From Dioscorea cayenensis subsp. rotundata (Eukaryota > Streptophyta > Magnoliopsida > Dioscoreales > Dioscoreaceae), in NCBI RefSeq assembly GCF_009730915.1, contig NC_052477.1, positions 1,178,001-1,242,000 on the forward strand: a stretch of DNA of 64,000 bases, read 5' to 3'. The notes beneath the pieces are model-generated. The model had not been told where the DNA came from. It did no database searches and saw nothing but the letters and a program-made list of their open reading frames with translations. The stretch's first letter is position 1. Every line of letters begins with the position of its first letter. The translations under genes and the position numbers were made by a program. Below are positions 12,341-23,599 of this stretch, one piece after another.

Positions 12341-12639
12341 TAACCTGTTAAAGTGTTAATAATAAAAAAATTAACTAAAAAAAATTCTAAAACAATATAA
12401 AGAAAGAAGAAGAAATAAAAGTCCTTTTAGGAGGATATATGATTATACAAAACAAACTACCAATTCCACATGGGTATCCAAGTAATTTTATTCCTTATAT
12501 ATATATATATATATAATATTATGAAGTTCGAAATGTGCACAAATAATATAAAAATTCATTTAAAAAAATATTAATTAATAAAAGAAAATAAAAAAGAAGA
12601 AGAAATGAACCAAAACAATATGATTGAGACATAGCTTTA

Positions 12640-12776
12640 TAACCATTCCTCTCATCCCTTACCATCACTCACATAGCCCCCCAAAAAGAAAGACCCGGGA
12701 GGTTCCCTCACTTCTCTCTGCTCCTTCAAGAATCGAAACCCTTGGTCAAGCTCTGCACGATCTTCTCCGGATCCGT
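12640..12776 (+). other. Possible captured 5' leader exon in the CACTA
   Basis: This stretch is much richer in C and CT than its surroundings and reads like a plant 5' untranslated exon, ending near a gtgaggtttt donor-like site. It precedes the SCAMP exons in the same orientation and could be the leader of that gene. No protein similarity was recognised, so this is inference from composition only. Confidence 0.3.
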
Positions 12777-13735
12777 GAGGTTTTCCTTTTTCTATTACTC
12801 CTCTCAATCGATTCAGCTTGTTGTTTTGATTCCGGTGGTGTTCTCTTTCCGTGAGATTTGTTCGCATTTTTTTGGAAATTTTAGTGTCTTTTAGGGTTAG
12901 GGTTCTTTATCTCATTTGAGCTCTTGTAAAGTTTTTGGTGTGGTATTTTCTTATATTATTAGAATGATTTCTTTGTGTTTGGATGAGTATATAGCTTCTT
13001 TTTTTGTTTCTGATTTGTTATTCAATGGCAGCTATGAGGCCACTTCATCAAAGCGTAAGTCACGACTTTCTAGCTAAGGAGATAACAATTGAGGGTTGTT
13101 TCATCACTTTTCTTGGTAATATAAATTTGTTCCCATTTAAATGCAACTGTTTGATCTCATGCAGTACTTTGGTTCTTGCGAGGATTAGCATGATGATAAT
13201 TCTTTGGTTTTTGCCCTCATGGTGGTTTTTGGGCTCTTTTTTTCTCCTTGCAACCGGTGTTTATGTTTTGATAAGATAGCGTATGAATCCTTGTAGCTTC
13301 GGAAAGTTTACATAATGAGGAATTCCGTAGTTATTATAAAAAAATAATGTTCTAGTTTTCTGCTAGTTGAGTTGCGAGACTTCACCGCGCTTTTATTGCG
13401 TAAATGTTAGTGCCATTTGTTGTAATAGAGAAAAGCACAATGATTTAGTGGTAATCTGGATCTGGGTTTTTGGGTGAACTTCAATGTTAGTTCTTCTCAT
13501 ATGCAACTAAATTGGAGGCTTAGAGCTTCTACAGGACAATTTTTATGAGTTTTTTTAGACCTAAAACTTGAATTTGCTAGCAATAACAAGGTGTATGAGG
13601 GTACTCAAGCACCGACTCAATTCTCTTATGTAGTTATTTCAGTCTCTGACTGTTTTTTTATCTTTTATTTTTTTTAATAAATGCACTTTTGTGCTCATAA
13701 TTTTGCTTTAATTTTATTTTCTCCATCTTACTTAG

Positions 13736-14301
13736 GATTTAAAGAAAAAGGAGAGGGAGCTTCAAGCCAAAGAGGCAGAACTCAATAAAAAAGAACATGT
13801 ATTTTTCCATCAAAGTGATGTTAAATAAAATATGTGTTTTCACCTTCTGCTCATTAAGAACTTGAAAAATCATGCTTTGGATAATTCAAATTCTAAAAGT
13901 TTAGAAAGAAGTGTAATTCTTTTCAAGGAACTGTTGAGTATATACCTTTCATTTTCAGGAGAAATGATATATGTATTAGTTTGCATTATCTTGTTGTCCA
14001 TCATATGGGCTGAACTTATTTGTCTAATGCTTCATTTTATTCCATTCTAGGAGCTGAAACGGAGAGAAGATGCTGCAGCACGAGGTACATACTTATATTT
14101 GTGAGGAAGTTCTATTGGTGACGAGCCTCAAACCTGTGATTATCTATAAAGAAAGCTCATTATTCCTTTTGTGGTCAGCTGGTATTCTGATAGAGGAGAA
14201 AAATTGGCCACCATTTTTCCCCATCATTCATCATGATATAGCTAAAGAAATACCCATTCACCTTCAGCGGTTGCAGTGTTTTGCATTTGCGTCTTTGCTA
14301 G
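13736..14301 (+). pseudogene. Captured SCAMP (secretory carrier membrane protein) exons
   Basis: Three exons with GT-AG borders lie in the right order and frame. Exon 13736-13798 encodes DLKKKERELQAKEAELNKKE, exon 14051-14084 encodes [11 protein letters not shown], and exon 14179-14301 encodes [20 protein letters not shown] continuing to [15 protein letters not shown]. This is the cytosolic coiled-coil and first pre-membrane block of plant SCAMPs, four-span proteins of secretory vesicles and the plasma membrane. The N-terminal NPF-rich segment and all four membrane spans were not found. No stop interrupts the 220 spliced bases. As it lies wholly within the CACTA termini, it is a captured copy, not the host locus. 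Confidence 0.85.
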
Positions 14302-15299
14302 GTATATCTTTGTTAGAAGAACTGCTTCCTCTACTTCATTACTTCAACCCATGAAACACAGTTCTTGTGGAGAAGATTTTTAATACAAAGGACTTTGCTA
14401 ACTTGGTAAACATGGATGACTGATGACTATTTTGCTAGAGTTAGTTAATTTGTATTTTTACTATGGGAATTGATTCCGATGTTGCAATACCCTCAGTTGC
14501 GTCTTATTTCTCTCTGATCGGGTTATGAACCTTTCATTTTTGGTTCTTGTGGGTCTTGATGAGTATCAGTGTGATCATTTTCCATAGATGGTTGGACTTT
14601 ATCATATACCACTCAACCAAGCGGCAATATAATGATTTGATTTTTAGCCCATTTTCTGATTAGAAAGCTCTCAAATAAAACCAAACAAAGAACATTAAAG
14701 TTGTTTCAGGATAAATGTCTTCGTCACAGTTACACATATTCATGTAATGTTGCCAGACTTTTCCAAACCAAGTCTTCTCTTAACTCTTCTTGCTTTTTGA
14801 CCATACATTGCATCACTTTCTGTTTGACATGATCCAAACTAGGTCATCTATTCCCTCGCCTGCCCTCATGAAATATTGTTCAACAATGTGATGAATTTAT
14901 GAGGAGAAAGCTCTTTTGTTTTTCCAAGTTAGATTTTTGTTTTATATAGTTTATACAATTTTACATATGAAATTGATATATATATATATATATATATTTG
15001 GTGGTCTTTTTATGCTCACTAACTTTAATATTTCAGCTTGATTCCATTACTCCCGATCAAATTCTATTAATGCAAGTTCCCATAAGCTGAATATGAAAAT
15101 TTATGTAGGGCCTGTAATTTGCCAATGGATGTCCCGGGCCCAGCTTCATTCAAGCCTATGTGGCTTTTAATTTTTTTAATATAATCATTCCAGCTTGATT
15201 GTGTTTTCCTCGTAATATGTTGTTTTGATTAAAACATCCAGGCAATTATCATCCACGCTAGTTCTATACTCATTTATTTATTCGTCTTTCTTGTTTCAG

Positions 15300-15397
15300 G
15301 ATATTTTGCAGCTCATCCTGGTTCCACATATGAAAAGTCAGCCAAGCAGGATTGCTACCCTCGAAGGATTCTTATTCAAAGCGTGGAAAAGAAATAG
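15300..15397 (+). other. Unidentified exon-like block in the CACTA
   Basis: This 98-base block follows tgtttcag and is followed by gtcagc. One frame reads DILQLILVPHMKSQPSRIAT. A second open stretch at about 15636-15796 reads LEREFLVTLLLRLLYEQQGL and ends before a GT at a tandem duplication. I do not recognise either. They could be exons of a third captured gene or chance. Confidence 0.35.
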
Positions 15398-15796
15398 GTC
15401 AGCTAAACTTTGAATTAATCACAATATTCACCAAAAAAATTATCTGATTTTTAACATCGGCATACATGCATATTATTAGGGGCCAAAGTATATTTATACC
15501 ATTTGTGTATATTTGATGCCTTTAGTTATCATGAAATATATTATATTCTACTTAATCATGATCTTCTCTAAAATTGAGCAAATTGTTACATTGGTTCCAG
15601 ACATTTGGTTGCTTCCAATCACCAACTTGATTGACAACCACATTGCAACAAATCGGACCAGTAATGAACAAATATTGTATTCATGTTTTTCGCTTTTCAT
15701 CGCTAGAACGTGAATTCTTAGTTACGCTTTTGTTAAGATTATTGTATGAACAACAAGGCCTCCGGATTGTCGATGATGCACTACATGGCAAAGCAG

Positions 15797-16055
15797 AGGT
15801 TAAATATATTTTTTTATGTAATTATTTATATTTATAAATATTGATTTGATTGGAGTTAGAGATGGAGGTGCCTTGCCTTCCACCAATCTCTCTTTCACTT
15901 GTTTGCATTTGTTTAAGCTCAATCATGAGGTTAAATATATTTTTTTTTATGTAATTATTTATATTTATAAATATTGATTTGATTGGAGTTAGAGATGGAG
16001 GTGCCTTCCACCAATCTCTCTTTCACTTGTTTGCATTTGTTTAAGCTCAATCATG
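15797..16055. repeat. Direct tandem duplication, two units of about 130 bp
   Basis: Units start at 15797 and 15928 with aggttaaatatattttttt and end in tttaagctcaatcatg. They are nearly identical apart from a few small indels, so the duplication is recent. It lies inside the CACTA element. Confidence 0.9.
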
Positions 16056-16059
16056 TGGA

Positions 16060-17480
16060 TTTAATTATACTGTTGCAAAAGGAATTGATATATTGTATTC
16101 ATCATCATTGGTTTAGATCAAGGTGGATTAAAGGGTTCTTTGCATATTATTAATCAGTTCAATCATTGGAGTCAAATCAGGAGGGTTAAAATTTTAAAAA
16201 AATCTGCAGTTATTGGAAACTTTTTAAGGTTTACTGTTGATGAGCATGTTCATATTAAAAATCTTGTTAATATGTTTATGGTGGGAAAGCCAATAATAAT
16301 TGCACTATTTGCATCCTTATTTCTAAATACTGGATCATTATTTTTTTATTTTAGAACAATTTCGAAAAGAAAATGACTGGCTAGAAATTTGGAAATGCTT
16401 GTCAATGGCCTCTCAATTGGTGGACAAAATGTATACAATACTTGGCATTATCTGCATCACACGGTAGAAAATATTGTGGCCAATGTTATTATTATTATTT
16501 TTTTATTTATTTATTTATTTATTTATTTGCCATTGCCAAATATAGTCATCAAATATTTTAGGTTGCTAAATGTAGATTTATTGGTGTAATAAACTAGCAT
16601 TCTGTTTGCTAGAGACTCTTTATCTGCACTCAAGAGAAAAACTAGTAATCTGTCTTGCAAATTCTCTATGTAAAAAGTTTTATTTATCCAAAGTATTATT
16701 AAAAGTCAATGAGTTATTTGCACATATGTTTAAAAAAAAAACCACCTTTGCATTTAATTAATTAAAAAAATTGTACATATTATGGTTTGCTCTTTTTTCT
16801 TTTTTGTTTTTTTACTATTTTGTCATCCTTCAAATTGAAATTCTTGTCGGCACTGATGCATTGATCAGCGATTTCTGTCTAATTTTATCAACACAAGTAA
16901 TGCACCTTTTGTTGGTAAAATTTTGTTGAATGCTTCAGCTTGTATTGATTCCTGGATGTTTTGATGCTGGTTCAAAGTTTGAATGTGTGTGTATTTTCTT
17001 TTTCTTTTTCTCCATTTGACCAGTGCTTTGAACTTTGCATGGGTCCAGTTTGTTATCTTTTTTATCCTAACTTGTTTTATTTGTCATAAAGAGTACCCAA
17101 AGTTCTAACTAAAACTATCTCAGGAAGATCTACTGTTCTCCATTTTTTTCGGCGTAGTGAATGCCATTGAGTCAAATAGATTTAGTACAAAGAGAGTTGG
17201 ACTGAAAAATATTATACATGATATCATGCTAAGATATCAGAATGCCAAGATTTTTCTTACATTTGTCACAGGGCCTCTACAAGTATGGAGTTTAAAAGGC
17301 ATTGAATATACTAATTAAAGCCATCTCAGGACAATCTAGTGTGTTTGGTTTTTTCCCCAAAGAAGTTATGCGGGTCTTTTCCAAGACCTTCACTCAATAA
17401 GCTGGAGAAACAAAAGCTTAGTTTGAAGCAACTTCCTTGAATTTTAACATATTTACACTCACAGGTGATACTGCTTCATC
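16060..17480. other. CACTA interior without recognisable genes
   Basis: About 1.4 kb between the unidentified exon-like blocks and the CTP synthase exons. It contains an (ATTT)n tract at about 16500-16530 and no coding signal I can support. It may be intron of the captured CTP synthase gene. Confidence 0.5.
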
Positions 17481-17490
17481 TGTGTCTTAG

Positions 17491-18704
17491 GTGACATTGA
17501 GTCTATGCCATTTATTGAAGCTTTGCGCCAGTTGTCATTTTCTGTTGGTAAGACAACCTTTGTAGAATTTTGTCTGTGTCCCTTAATTTTTATTTGCATG
17601 ACTTATACTATTAGAATTAACACAATGCCACATCTCACTACTTCTTGAAGACCCATTATGTAATGTGCACAAAAGAGATCACATGATAACACAGTTGCCA
17701 CCTGTTGTCATTGCCATTATTTCGTGCTGGGGGTGTATTGATCCAGAACTCAGCCCCAGTTTATATCACATTGACATCAGTCTGAGACAACCACATTGGC
17801 TATTCATTTAGAGTCTTTGAGTTTGAAGATGGGTCATTCATATAATGAGAGAAAGCTAGGGAGTTACATGAGTGCATAAGAAACGTTTTTATTTTACTGG
17901 TATTTACCCTGCTTTTATTTTGGTTATATGAACTTTTGGTGAGTGAAACTTGGGCCAAAAAGTGTGGTGTCCAAAGAACTTTTAAAGGACGGTTTAATGT
18001 AACAAAGATGAAGTTCCAATTTGGGAAAGAAAAGGAAAGGTTATTTCAGTAAACAAAATAACTAGATAAGGAAATGTTAGAGTTAGGTTGAGGTCAAATG
18101 GCATTTTCAGTGTCAATTTGGTTTGCTTTGAATAGAAACTTGGCAAATGAAATGGTTGGGCATTTTAAAAATTGGATTTCATAGGTATGAATGAATATAG
18201 GTGAAACACAATAGTTAAGCGGTTTAAACGGTTTTCAAGTAACTTGTGTTGGGTTTTATTCCTGCCATACAAACAACTGTGGTTTACAGCTCAACTGTAT
18301 CAATGGTATGTATGTGGTTCATGCTTGTAGTAGCATATTTTGCAGTCTTGACTAATTTAAATTCCACACATTGCAGGTAAAGACAATTTTTGCCTGATTC
18401 ATGTGAGCCTTGTACCAGTGATTGGGGTTGTTGGAGAGCAAGTGAGTTTTCCTTCCCACTACTTTTATTTGTTCACAGCTTGTTATGGTCATCAAATAAT
18501 AGAGATAATACCATTTTCCTTTTTTTTTCCTTCCTTAAATTTCGTTGTGATTATTCTATCAGAATCATTTGTGCATGATCAGTACTTGTATTGTTTTTGT
18601 AATTAAGCAAATGGTATTTTGTATTTATTTGATTTTTCTAGAAAACAAAGGCCACACAAAGTAGTGTTCATGAGTTACGGGCTCTTGGTTTGACTAATTA
18701 CATA
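17491..18704 (+). pseudogene. Captured CTP synthase exons (synthetase domain)
   Basis: Three consecutive exon blocks with GT-AG borders match CTP synthase, which makes CTP from UTP, ATP and glutamine. Exon 17491-17547 encodes GDIESMPFIEALRQLSFSVG, exon 18377-18441 encodes KDNFCLIHVSLVPVIGVVGE, and exon 18642-about 18704 encodes KTKATQSSVHELRALGLT. Splice phases agree across the junctions. The usual KTKPTQHSVRELRALGLTP has become KTKATQSSVHELRALGLTN, losing conserved residues near the end of the synthetase domain. No upstream exons with the nucleotide-binding start or downstream glutamine amidotransferase exons were found. It is a captured fragment within the CACTA, without recognisable function of its own. 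Confidence 0.88.
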
Positions 18705-19347
18705 AGAAATTCTTATAATCAGTGAATTTTTTTATAACCTTTTATAATTTTGCTTATATTAAATATTCTCATTTATTTTATTTATTACAAAATGATGTAA
18801 TGCATTGAAGAGAATGTCCATTATATGCATATCATTGACCATCTTCAGTATTATAAACTTTATTAATTCAAAGTGGCCATTCACCGAATTCCACTTTGTT
18901 CACCCAGTTCCACTTTGCTAAGTAACAGTATTAAAATTGGTTCCAAAGTAAAACCCACATTAATCTTATTGAGGTTTTTTTATTATTATTATTATTATTA
19001 TTTTATGCAAGTCTCTTTGCATGCACTAAACGTGGACAAGTGTTAATTCCACTTAATGAGTTCTAGTTTGCATCCACAATAATCACATTCCTAATTCATC
19101 CCCTCCCATAAGCATGAACCTTCAATCTAGGAAGGTCAGGCTTCTTGTCTTGCCTTTTTTTTTAATGTCGGTCTTGCACACATGCGCTTGCATGCATGTA
19201 TATCTAGCTGCACTGTTGTATGTCCATAGGTTTGACTTTTGTTGTCTCTGTGTTATTTAGTATATCTCGCCTCTCTTTCTATAAATATATATATATATAT
19301 ATATTAGAGTAGCAAATTTGTTGTTAGTCTATAGGCACACTATGGAT

Positions 19348-19658
19348 TAAATATATTTATTTTTCCTTATTGGCACAAATAAGTTTTTTTAATCTTTTGT
19401 TTTGATTGTTGTATATTTAATTATTTTAATTTGGTTTGTTGTAGGATTTTGATGGTATTGTTGGTAATTTTTTAATAGTCTTTGATATTTATCATTGTTT
19501 TTAAATACATTTATTTTCCCTTATTGTCATATATAAGTTTTGTTCATTTTTTGTTTTGATGGTTGCATATTTAATTATTTTATTTTGATTTGTTGTAGGA
19601 TTTTGATGGTATTGTTGGTAATTTTTTAATGGTCTTTGATATATATCATTGTTTTTAA
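19348..19658. repeat. Tandem duplication of about 154 bp carrying a mini-exon-like motif
   Basis: Two units start at 19348 and 19502 (taaata(t/c)atttatttt). Each contains ttgttgtag followed by gattttgatggtattgttg and gtaatttttt, a 19-base block with acceptor and donor-like borders. The copies are about 90 percent alike by eye. Confidence 0.85.
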
Positions 19659-19742
19659 TCTTTACAAGTTATTACTAGTTTGCAAATCCTTTTAGCTATT
19701 GTTGTGTAAACAATTTTAACTTCTATTCTATATAATTTGTAG

Positions 19743-20007
19743 GTGCCTGATGCTTCTAGTGCTCAACAAACGCCGCGTGGGAATAATCATTCTCATGAAT
19801 CAAGTCATCAAGCAAATCCAAATGCATCAAGTAAGCTCTTATTGTCTCCAAATAAAAAGAAGGCATGACATGTATATTTTTTTACTTATAGTTTTTTTAT
19901 ATCATTCAACTTATTATTTTAAGTTTTTATATTAGTGTTTTATTGTTACATACATCTTATTAATTGTAATTTTTTTTAAAATGGTTCTTGTAGGTGATGC
20001 CGTTTAG
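19743..20007 (+). pseudogene. Probable 3' terminal exons of the CACTA's own gene
   Basis: Exon 19743-19830 follows ttgtag and encodes VPDASSAQQTPRGNNHSHES, ending before a gtaagc donor. The next exon starts at 19994 after ttgtag and adds SDAV and a TAG at 20005-20007. The splice is in phase. Such a Ser/Asn/His-rich tail near the right end of a CACTA is compatible with the last exons of its original gene, but I could not identify a domain. The identification rests on position and splice signals. Confidence 0.45.
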
Positions 20008-20292
20008 AAGATGATATCGGTTCTACTTGGGAAAATTCTTGTTGCTTTATTGGGTTGTTAGACATTAAATGAAAGTAGTTTATTTTTGTGTTAGATTTGA
20101 AATTGAGGGAAGAACTCTTAGTTGTCAAGATTGAATGGTGGTTTATTTTTGGACATATACTTTATAAATATATGTTTGTGGTGATGTAATAGTTTTTCTT
20201 TTTTATTTTTAGTGGAATGCTTTTGTGTTTTTTTAATGGCATTGATTGTTTTCATTTATTGTAAATTAATTTAATTGTGTTTGAGTTACACC

Positions 20293-20320
20293 GTCACTAT
20301 ATGGCAATTTATTTGTAGTG
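20293..20320 (-). repeat. CACTA right terminal inverted repeat
   Basis: Reverse complement matches 11060-11087 in 26 of 28 bases. It is followed at once by the TGA target duplication. Confidence 0.95.
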
Positions 20321-21203
20321 TGACAGTTGTTCCAACATATTGGATGTCCATTTTTCGCCTTCCGAGCTGGGTCATCAAAGCCATTGACCGCATTAGAAGG
20401 GACTTTCTTTGGTCCGGTTCTAATATCGACCATCCGGGTTGTCGCCTGGTCAGATGGAAGAATCTTTGTCGACCCCGGGACCAAGGGGGCTGGGGTATCC
20501 TGGACTTATCGGTTTTCAACCAGGCATTATTGGGAAAAATGGTATTGGAAATACATGCTGGATCCAGAGTGGGGTGGTGCCAGGGTCATTCAGTTCAACT
20601 ATGGCTCCCCCAGGTCTAAGTTGTGGCCTAATCAGACAGGCAGGATTTCCTTCTTTTGGAAAGAAGTCTTGTCTTGCTTGTCGGCTCTTAGGAACTGTTG
20701 TTCTATCGAGGTTGTCACTGGCATGGATACTTTTTTTTGGAAAGATGGTTGGCTTGAGGGATGTGTTTACACCATGATAGAAGAACTTTTGGAGATCTTG
20801 TTGCGAAAGCTTTAATTTGGAATATTTGGCTTGCTAGGAATGATTGTATTTTTAATGCCAATTACTTGCCTTCTCACGGTCTCATTGTGAAAATTGATCG
20901 CATTCTTGTATCACGGTGCTCTTCTTTTGCAGAGAGGGTCAGAGTGAAGATGGAGGACGACATCAGCAAGGTTAAAAAAAGCCTGGAGTTTCTTGGGCCT
21001 CATGCTCAAGGCTTCAATGAGGCGAGGGCCTCTGTGGAGGAGATTATCCTAGATGATGGCTAGGTTCTGAGTGTTTGTGCTCTTGGGGGTTGTTGCCCGT
21101 TTTTGTTGTTTTTTGTTGTTGTACTTTACCACATCTAGTGATTGGTATCTTCTGTATCCTCTTTTCCTTTAATTTGAAGTGGTTTATCCATCTTTTCAAA
21201 AAT
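20321..21203 (+). mobile_element. LINE 1, right part, with ORF2 C-terminal remnant and 3' end
   Basis: This continues LINE 1 with VPTYWMSIFRLPSW, FLWSG, WGILDLSVFNQALLGK and then scattered frames as far as SFFWK and FWKDGWLEG. An internal deletion near 20770 joins this to the C-terminal block NIWLARNDCIFNANYLPSHG, ending SLEFLGPHAQG with TAG at 21061-21063. The deletion removes the zinc-binding HLLLHCPF-type region present in LINE 2. The 3' untranslated part ends ggtttatccatcttttcaaaaa, the hook shared by all LINE copies here. Confidence 0.9.
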
Positions 21204-21848
21204 TATTCATATACCTATTATTTTTCTAATTTATAATAATGTTGATTTAGAATTAACATTATTTTCCAACTCCAGTTGATGTGTCATTGGGCGGTTCTTC
21301 CTTGTTTAATTCCCCTTCACAGTATGTTATAGTAATAGTTTTTTATATTTGTTAATTTTTTTTTTAAACAAATGGACGACAATTGTCCTCATTTAAAATA
21401 AATTTAAGATATCTATATACTTGGAGCAAGCTCAATAAACACGTGCCTTTATTTTACATGGAATTTGAGCCTGGTTTGATATCGAGTCATCTATGGAATT
21501 TGAGCTAGATTTGATTTCGAGTCATCCCCAAAATGAATAATTTACGCAAAAGATCTGGTACTAATATATCAACTGACTGTTGGTTGTACTTGTTGCTTTA
21601 ATATTGGTGTAGTGTTTTTTTAGTTTCAATAAATTATGGCTTATTCACTTTCATACCATATATCCATTATTTTCCAACCAATAAAAATACCATGAAATCA
21701 GCATTCCATTAACCAAGTTCATAACTTTTTTCCTAATCAAGCAGCAAGAATTCGAAACATGTCTATATGCCAAAGTCATGTATATATGTTTATAAAAAAT
21801 AAATTAATCCACATATATATTGTGTGTGTGTGAAAATCACCAAGAATG

Positions 21849-21928
21849 TATTTTGTTTCCACAGCTAGTGGAAATGTTGTCAGTATCTTTTGATGCTTTT
21901 TTAACGTACGCGTTTATCCACTTTATTA
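21849..21928 (+). mobile_element. 80-bp LINE 3'-tail insertion with a 16-bp target duplication
   Basis: The 16 bases aaaatcaccaagaatg occur at 21833-21848 and again at 21929-21944. The 80 bases between end in cgtttatccactttatta, the hook of the LINE family here. This is an extremely 5'-truncated retrotransposition event, about 350 bp upstream of PR-10 #4. Confidence 0.88.
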
Positions 21929-22205
21929 AAAATCACCAAGAATGAAGAAAGAAGTAATAATTTCTTTCATGTCCGACAAGTCTTGTTACTTTAATTATAG
22001 TCTTGGATTTTTGCTTTTATTCTAGTCTAAGATCAAGACTAAATGCCCATTCCTCTGAAATATTGTAGCCTGCTTTATACACCAACCTTTATCTTTACCA
22101 TCAGCATTTCTAGAAACATTAAAATTTCTAGTCTATTGATATTGAGAGAATGCTGTTCTTTTTTGAATTTTGATGCACCTACACCTACCCACCATCATCA
22201 TCTTC

Positions 22206-22213
22206 TATATATA
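22206..22213 (+). promoter_or_regulatory. TATA box of PR-10 #4
   Basis: tatatata sits 91 bases before the ATG. The following leader (ttcaacacaaacaagtgagc) matches the leaders of #1 and #2. A conserved upstream block (attttgatgcacctaca) resembles sequences before #2 and #5. Confidence 0.6.
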
Positions 22214-22296
22214 CCCACCATTTCCTCAAGAGCTTCAACACAAACAAGTGAGCTCACTTCTTATCTAAGTGTTCGAGCCAAAGAGAAGAAATCAGA

Positions 22297-22888
22297 ATGA
22301 CGACAACTATTGAGGTCGAGACTTCCATCCCGGCCAGCCGTATGTTCAAGGCCGCTGTCCTTGAGTGGCACAATCTCGGCCCAAAGATCGTTCCAGAGCA
22401 TATTAAGAGCATTGATCATATCCATGGTGATGGCAGTGCCGGAAGTATCAGGCAAATCAACTTCACTCCAGGTAAATATATATATATATATATATATGCA
22501 TATAATTAACTTTATAGACCAAAATTTGTTTAATTATGTGATATGAGATTATTATTATTATTATTATTATTCTAATATATTAATGCATGCAGTGTTGCCT
22601 TTTCCCTTTGCTAAGGAGCGTCTTGATTCAATTGACCATAACAATTTTGAGGTCAAAAATACCACCATTGAAGGTGGAGATGTGGGAACTAAATTAGAGT
22701 GTATGTCCACACATTCAAAATTTACACCAACTAGCAGTGGAGGATGTATTGTCAAAGTAACCACAACATTCAAAGTCCTCCCTGGAGTCAAGCCTGGTGA
22801 TGAGGAAGCAAAGGCAAAGGAGGGGATCACCAAAGCTATCAAGGCTACTGAGGCTTATCTCTTGTCACACCCTACCATTTGTGCTTAA
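22297..22888 (+). CDS. PR-10 #4 (Bet v 1 / AoPR1-like), intact
   Basis: Exon 1 (22297-22471, 175 nt) starts MTTTIEVETSIPASRMF and includes AVLEWHNLGPKIVPEHIKS. Exon 2 (22593-22888, 296 nt) reads VLPFPFAKERLDSIDHNN, then EGGDVGTKLE, FTPTSSGG, KVLPGVKPGDEEAKAKEGIT and ends HPTICA. The 121-bp intron has GT-AG borders with (AT)n and (ATT)n tracts. The spliced length is 471 nt, or 156 residues, normal for PR-10. The protein is predicted cytosolic, with no signal peptide, and to fold as a seven-stranded sheet around a long C-terminal helix that binds small hydrophobic ligands. The glycine loop is GDGSAGSIRQ instead of GDGGVG, which may alter ligand or phosphate binding. One of only two clean copies in the window. 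Confidence 0.93.
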
Positions 22889-23585
22889 CTTGCCTTCTTG
22901 CATCATATATACATCTTGGTGTTGTTTAAACATCATCTATATATACATCCTACAATAAGTTTGAAGGCAATTTTATTTGAGTGTTTGTGTGAGGATTTGT
23001 ATGGCTTCTTGTTGAGCCTTTTTTTTTTAATTTCTTGTTTGGGCAAGCTTGTCCCTGTTCCTTGTTCACAATAAATAATATGTGTGCCTTTATTTGGTAT
23101 GAATTGAATTATATTTGCACATCATCAGCATGTTTCACTAAAAGAAATTGTATCAAATTAATGTATAAAACATTGAAAAATAAACTTATTTGTGTTTTTA
23201 TTCTTAGTTGTCAATATTAAAGTAAACTCAATGGGTCACTAATAAAAATATATAATTAATATTTTTAAAATATTTAGTTTGTTGTAAATTAAAATTAAAT
23301 CGATCAGTTAGTGACGAGGTTTAAATTTAAATTGCCAGTTTTATGGATTTTTATTAAAAATAAATTCTTAATTTTATAAAATATAAAAAATAGAAAAGGA
23401 AATCTATACATATAAAAATGATTCATATATTTTATTTTTTTAATATAATGATGCAGAATGAATTATCTCCCGGTCAATAAAAATATATATCATAAGGTTT
23501 AACATTAGAAATCCCGCTTCATGTTTTTTTTATTATTCTAGTCAGGTTAATTTTTTAAAAATTAAAAATACTTTTCATACATTTT
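22889..23585. other. 3' flank of PR-10 #4, AT-rich, no gene seen
   Basis: Contains the presumed 3' untranslated region of #4 (aataaataat near 23070 could serve as a poly(A) signal) and AT-rich DNA. LINE 2 begins at about 23586. Confidence 0.55.
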
Positions 23586-23599
23586 TTAGGCCTCGAAAA

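Larger units (their letters stand above)
11060..20320 (+). mobile_element. Gene-capturing CACTA (En/Spm) transposon, 9261 bp
   Basis: The left end is CACTACAAAAAAATTGCCAT and the right end, read inward, is CACTACAAATAAATTGCCAT; 26 of the first 28 bases agree. The flanks are TGA (11057-11059) and TGA (20321-20323), the 3-bp target duplication typical of CACTA elements. The interrupted LINE reads in frame once the element and one TGA are removed, which proves the boundaries. I see no transposase domain. Inside are about 125-bp subterminal repeats on the left, exons of SCAMP (13736-14301) and CTP synthase (17491-about 18704), an unidentified exon-like block, and terminal exons probably from the element's own gene (19743-20007). 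It is therefore probably a non-autonomous Pack-CACTA. The orientation is given by the captured exons. Confidence 0.93.

Noticed and set aside
13736-18704. SCAMP and CTP synthase as host genes invaded by transposons
   Set aside because: Both lie between CACTA termini that share a TGA duplication, and the surrounding LINE is continuous without them. Neither has its complete exon set.
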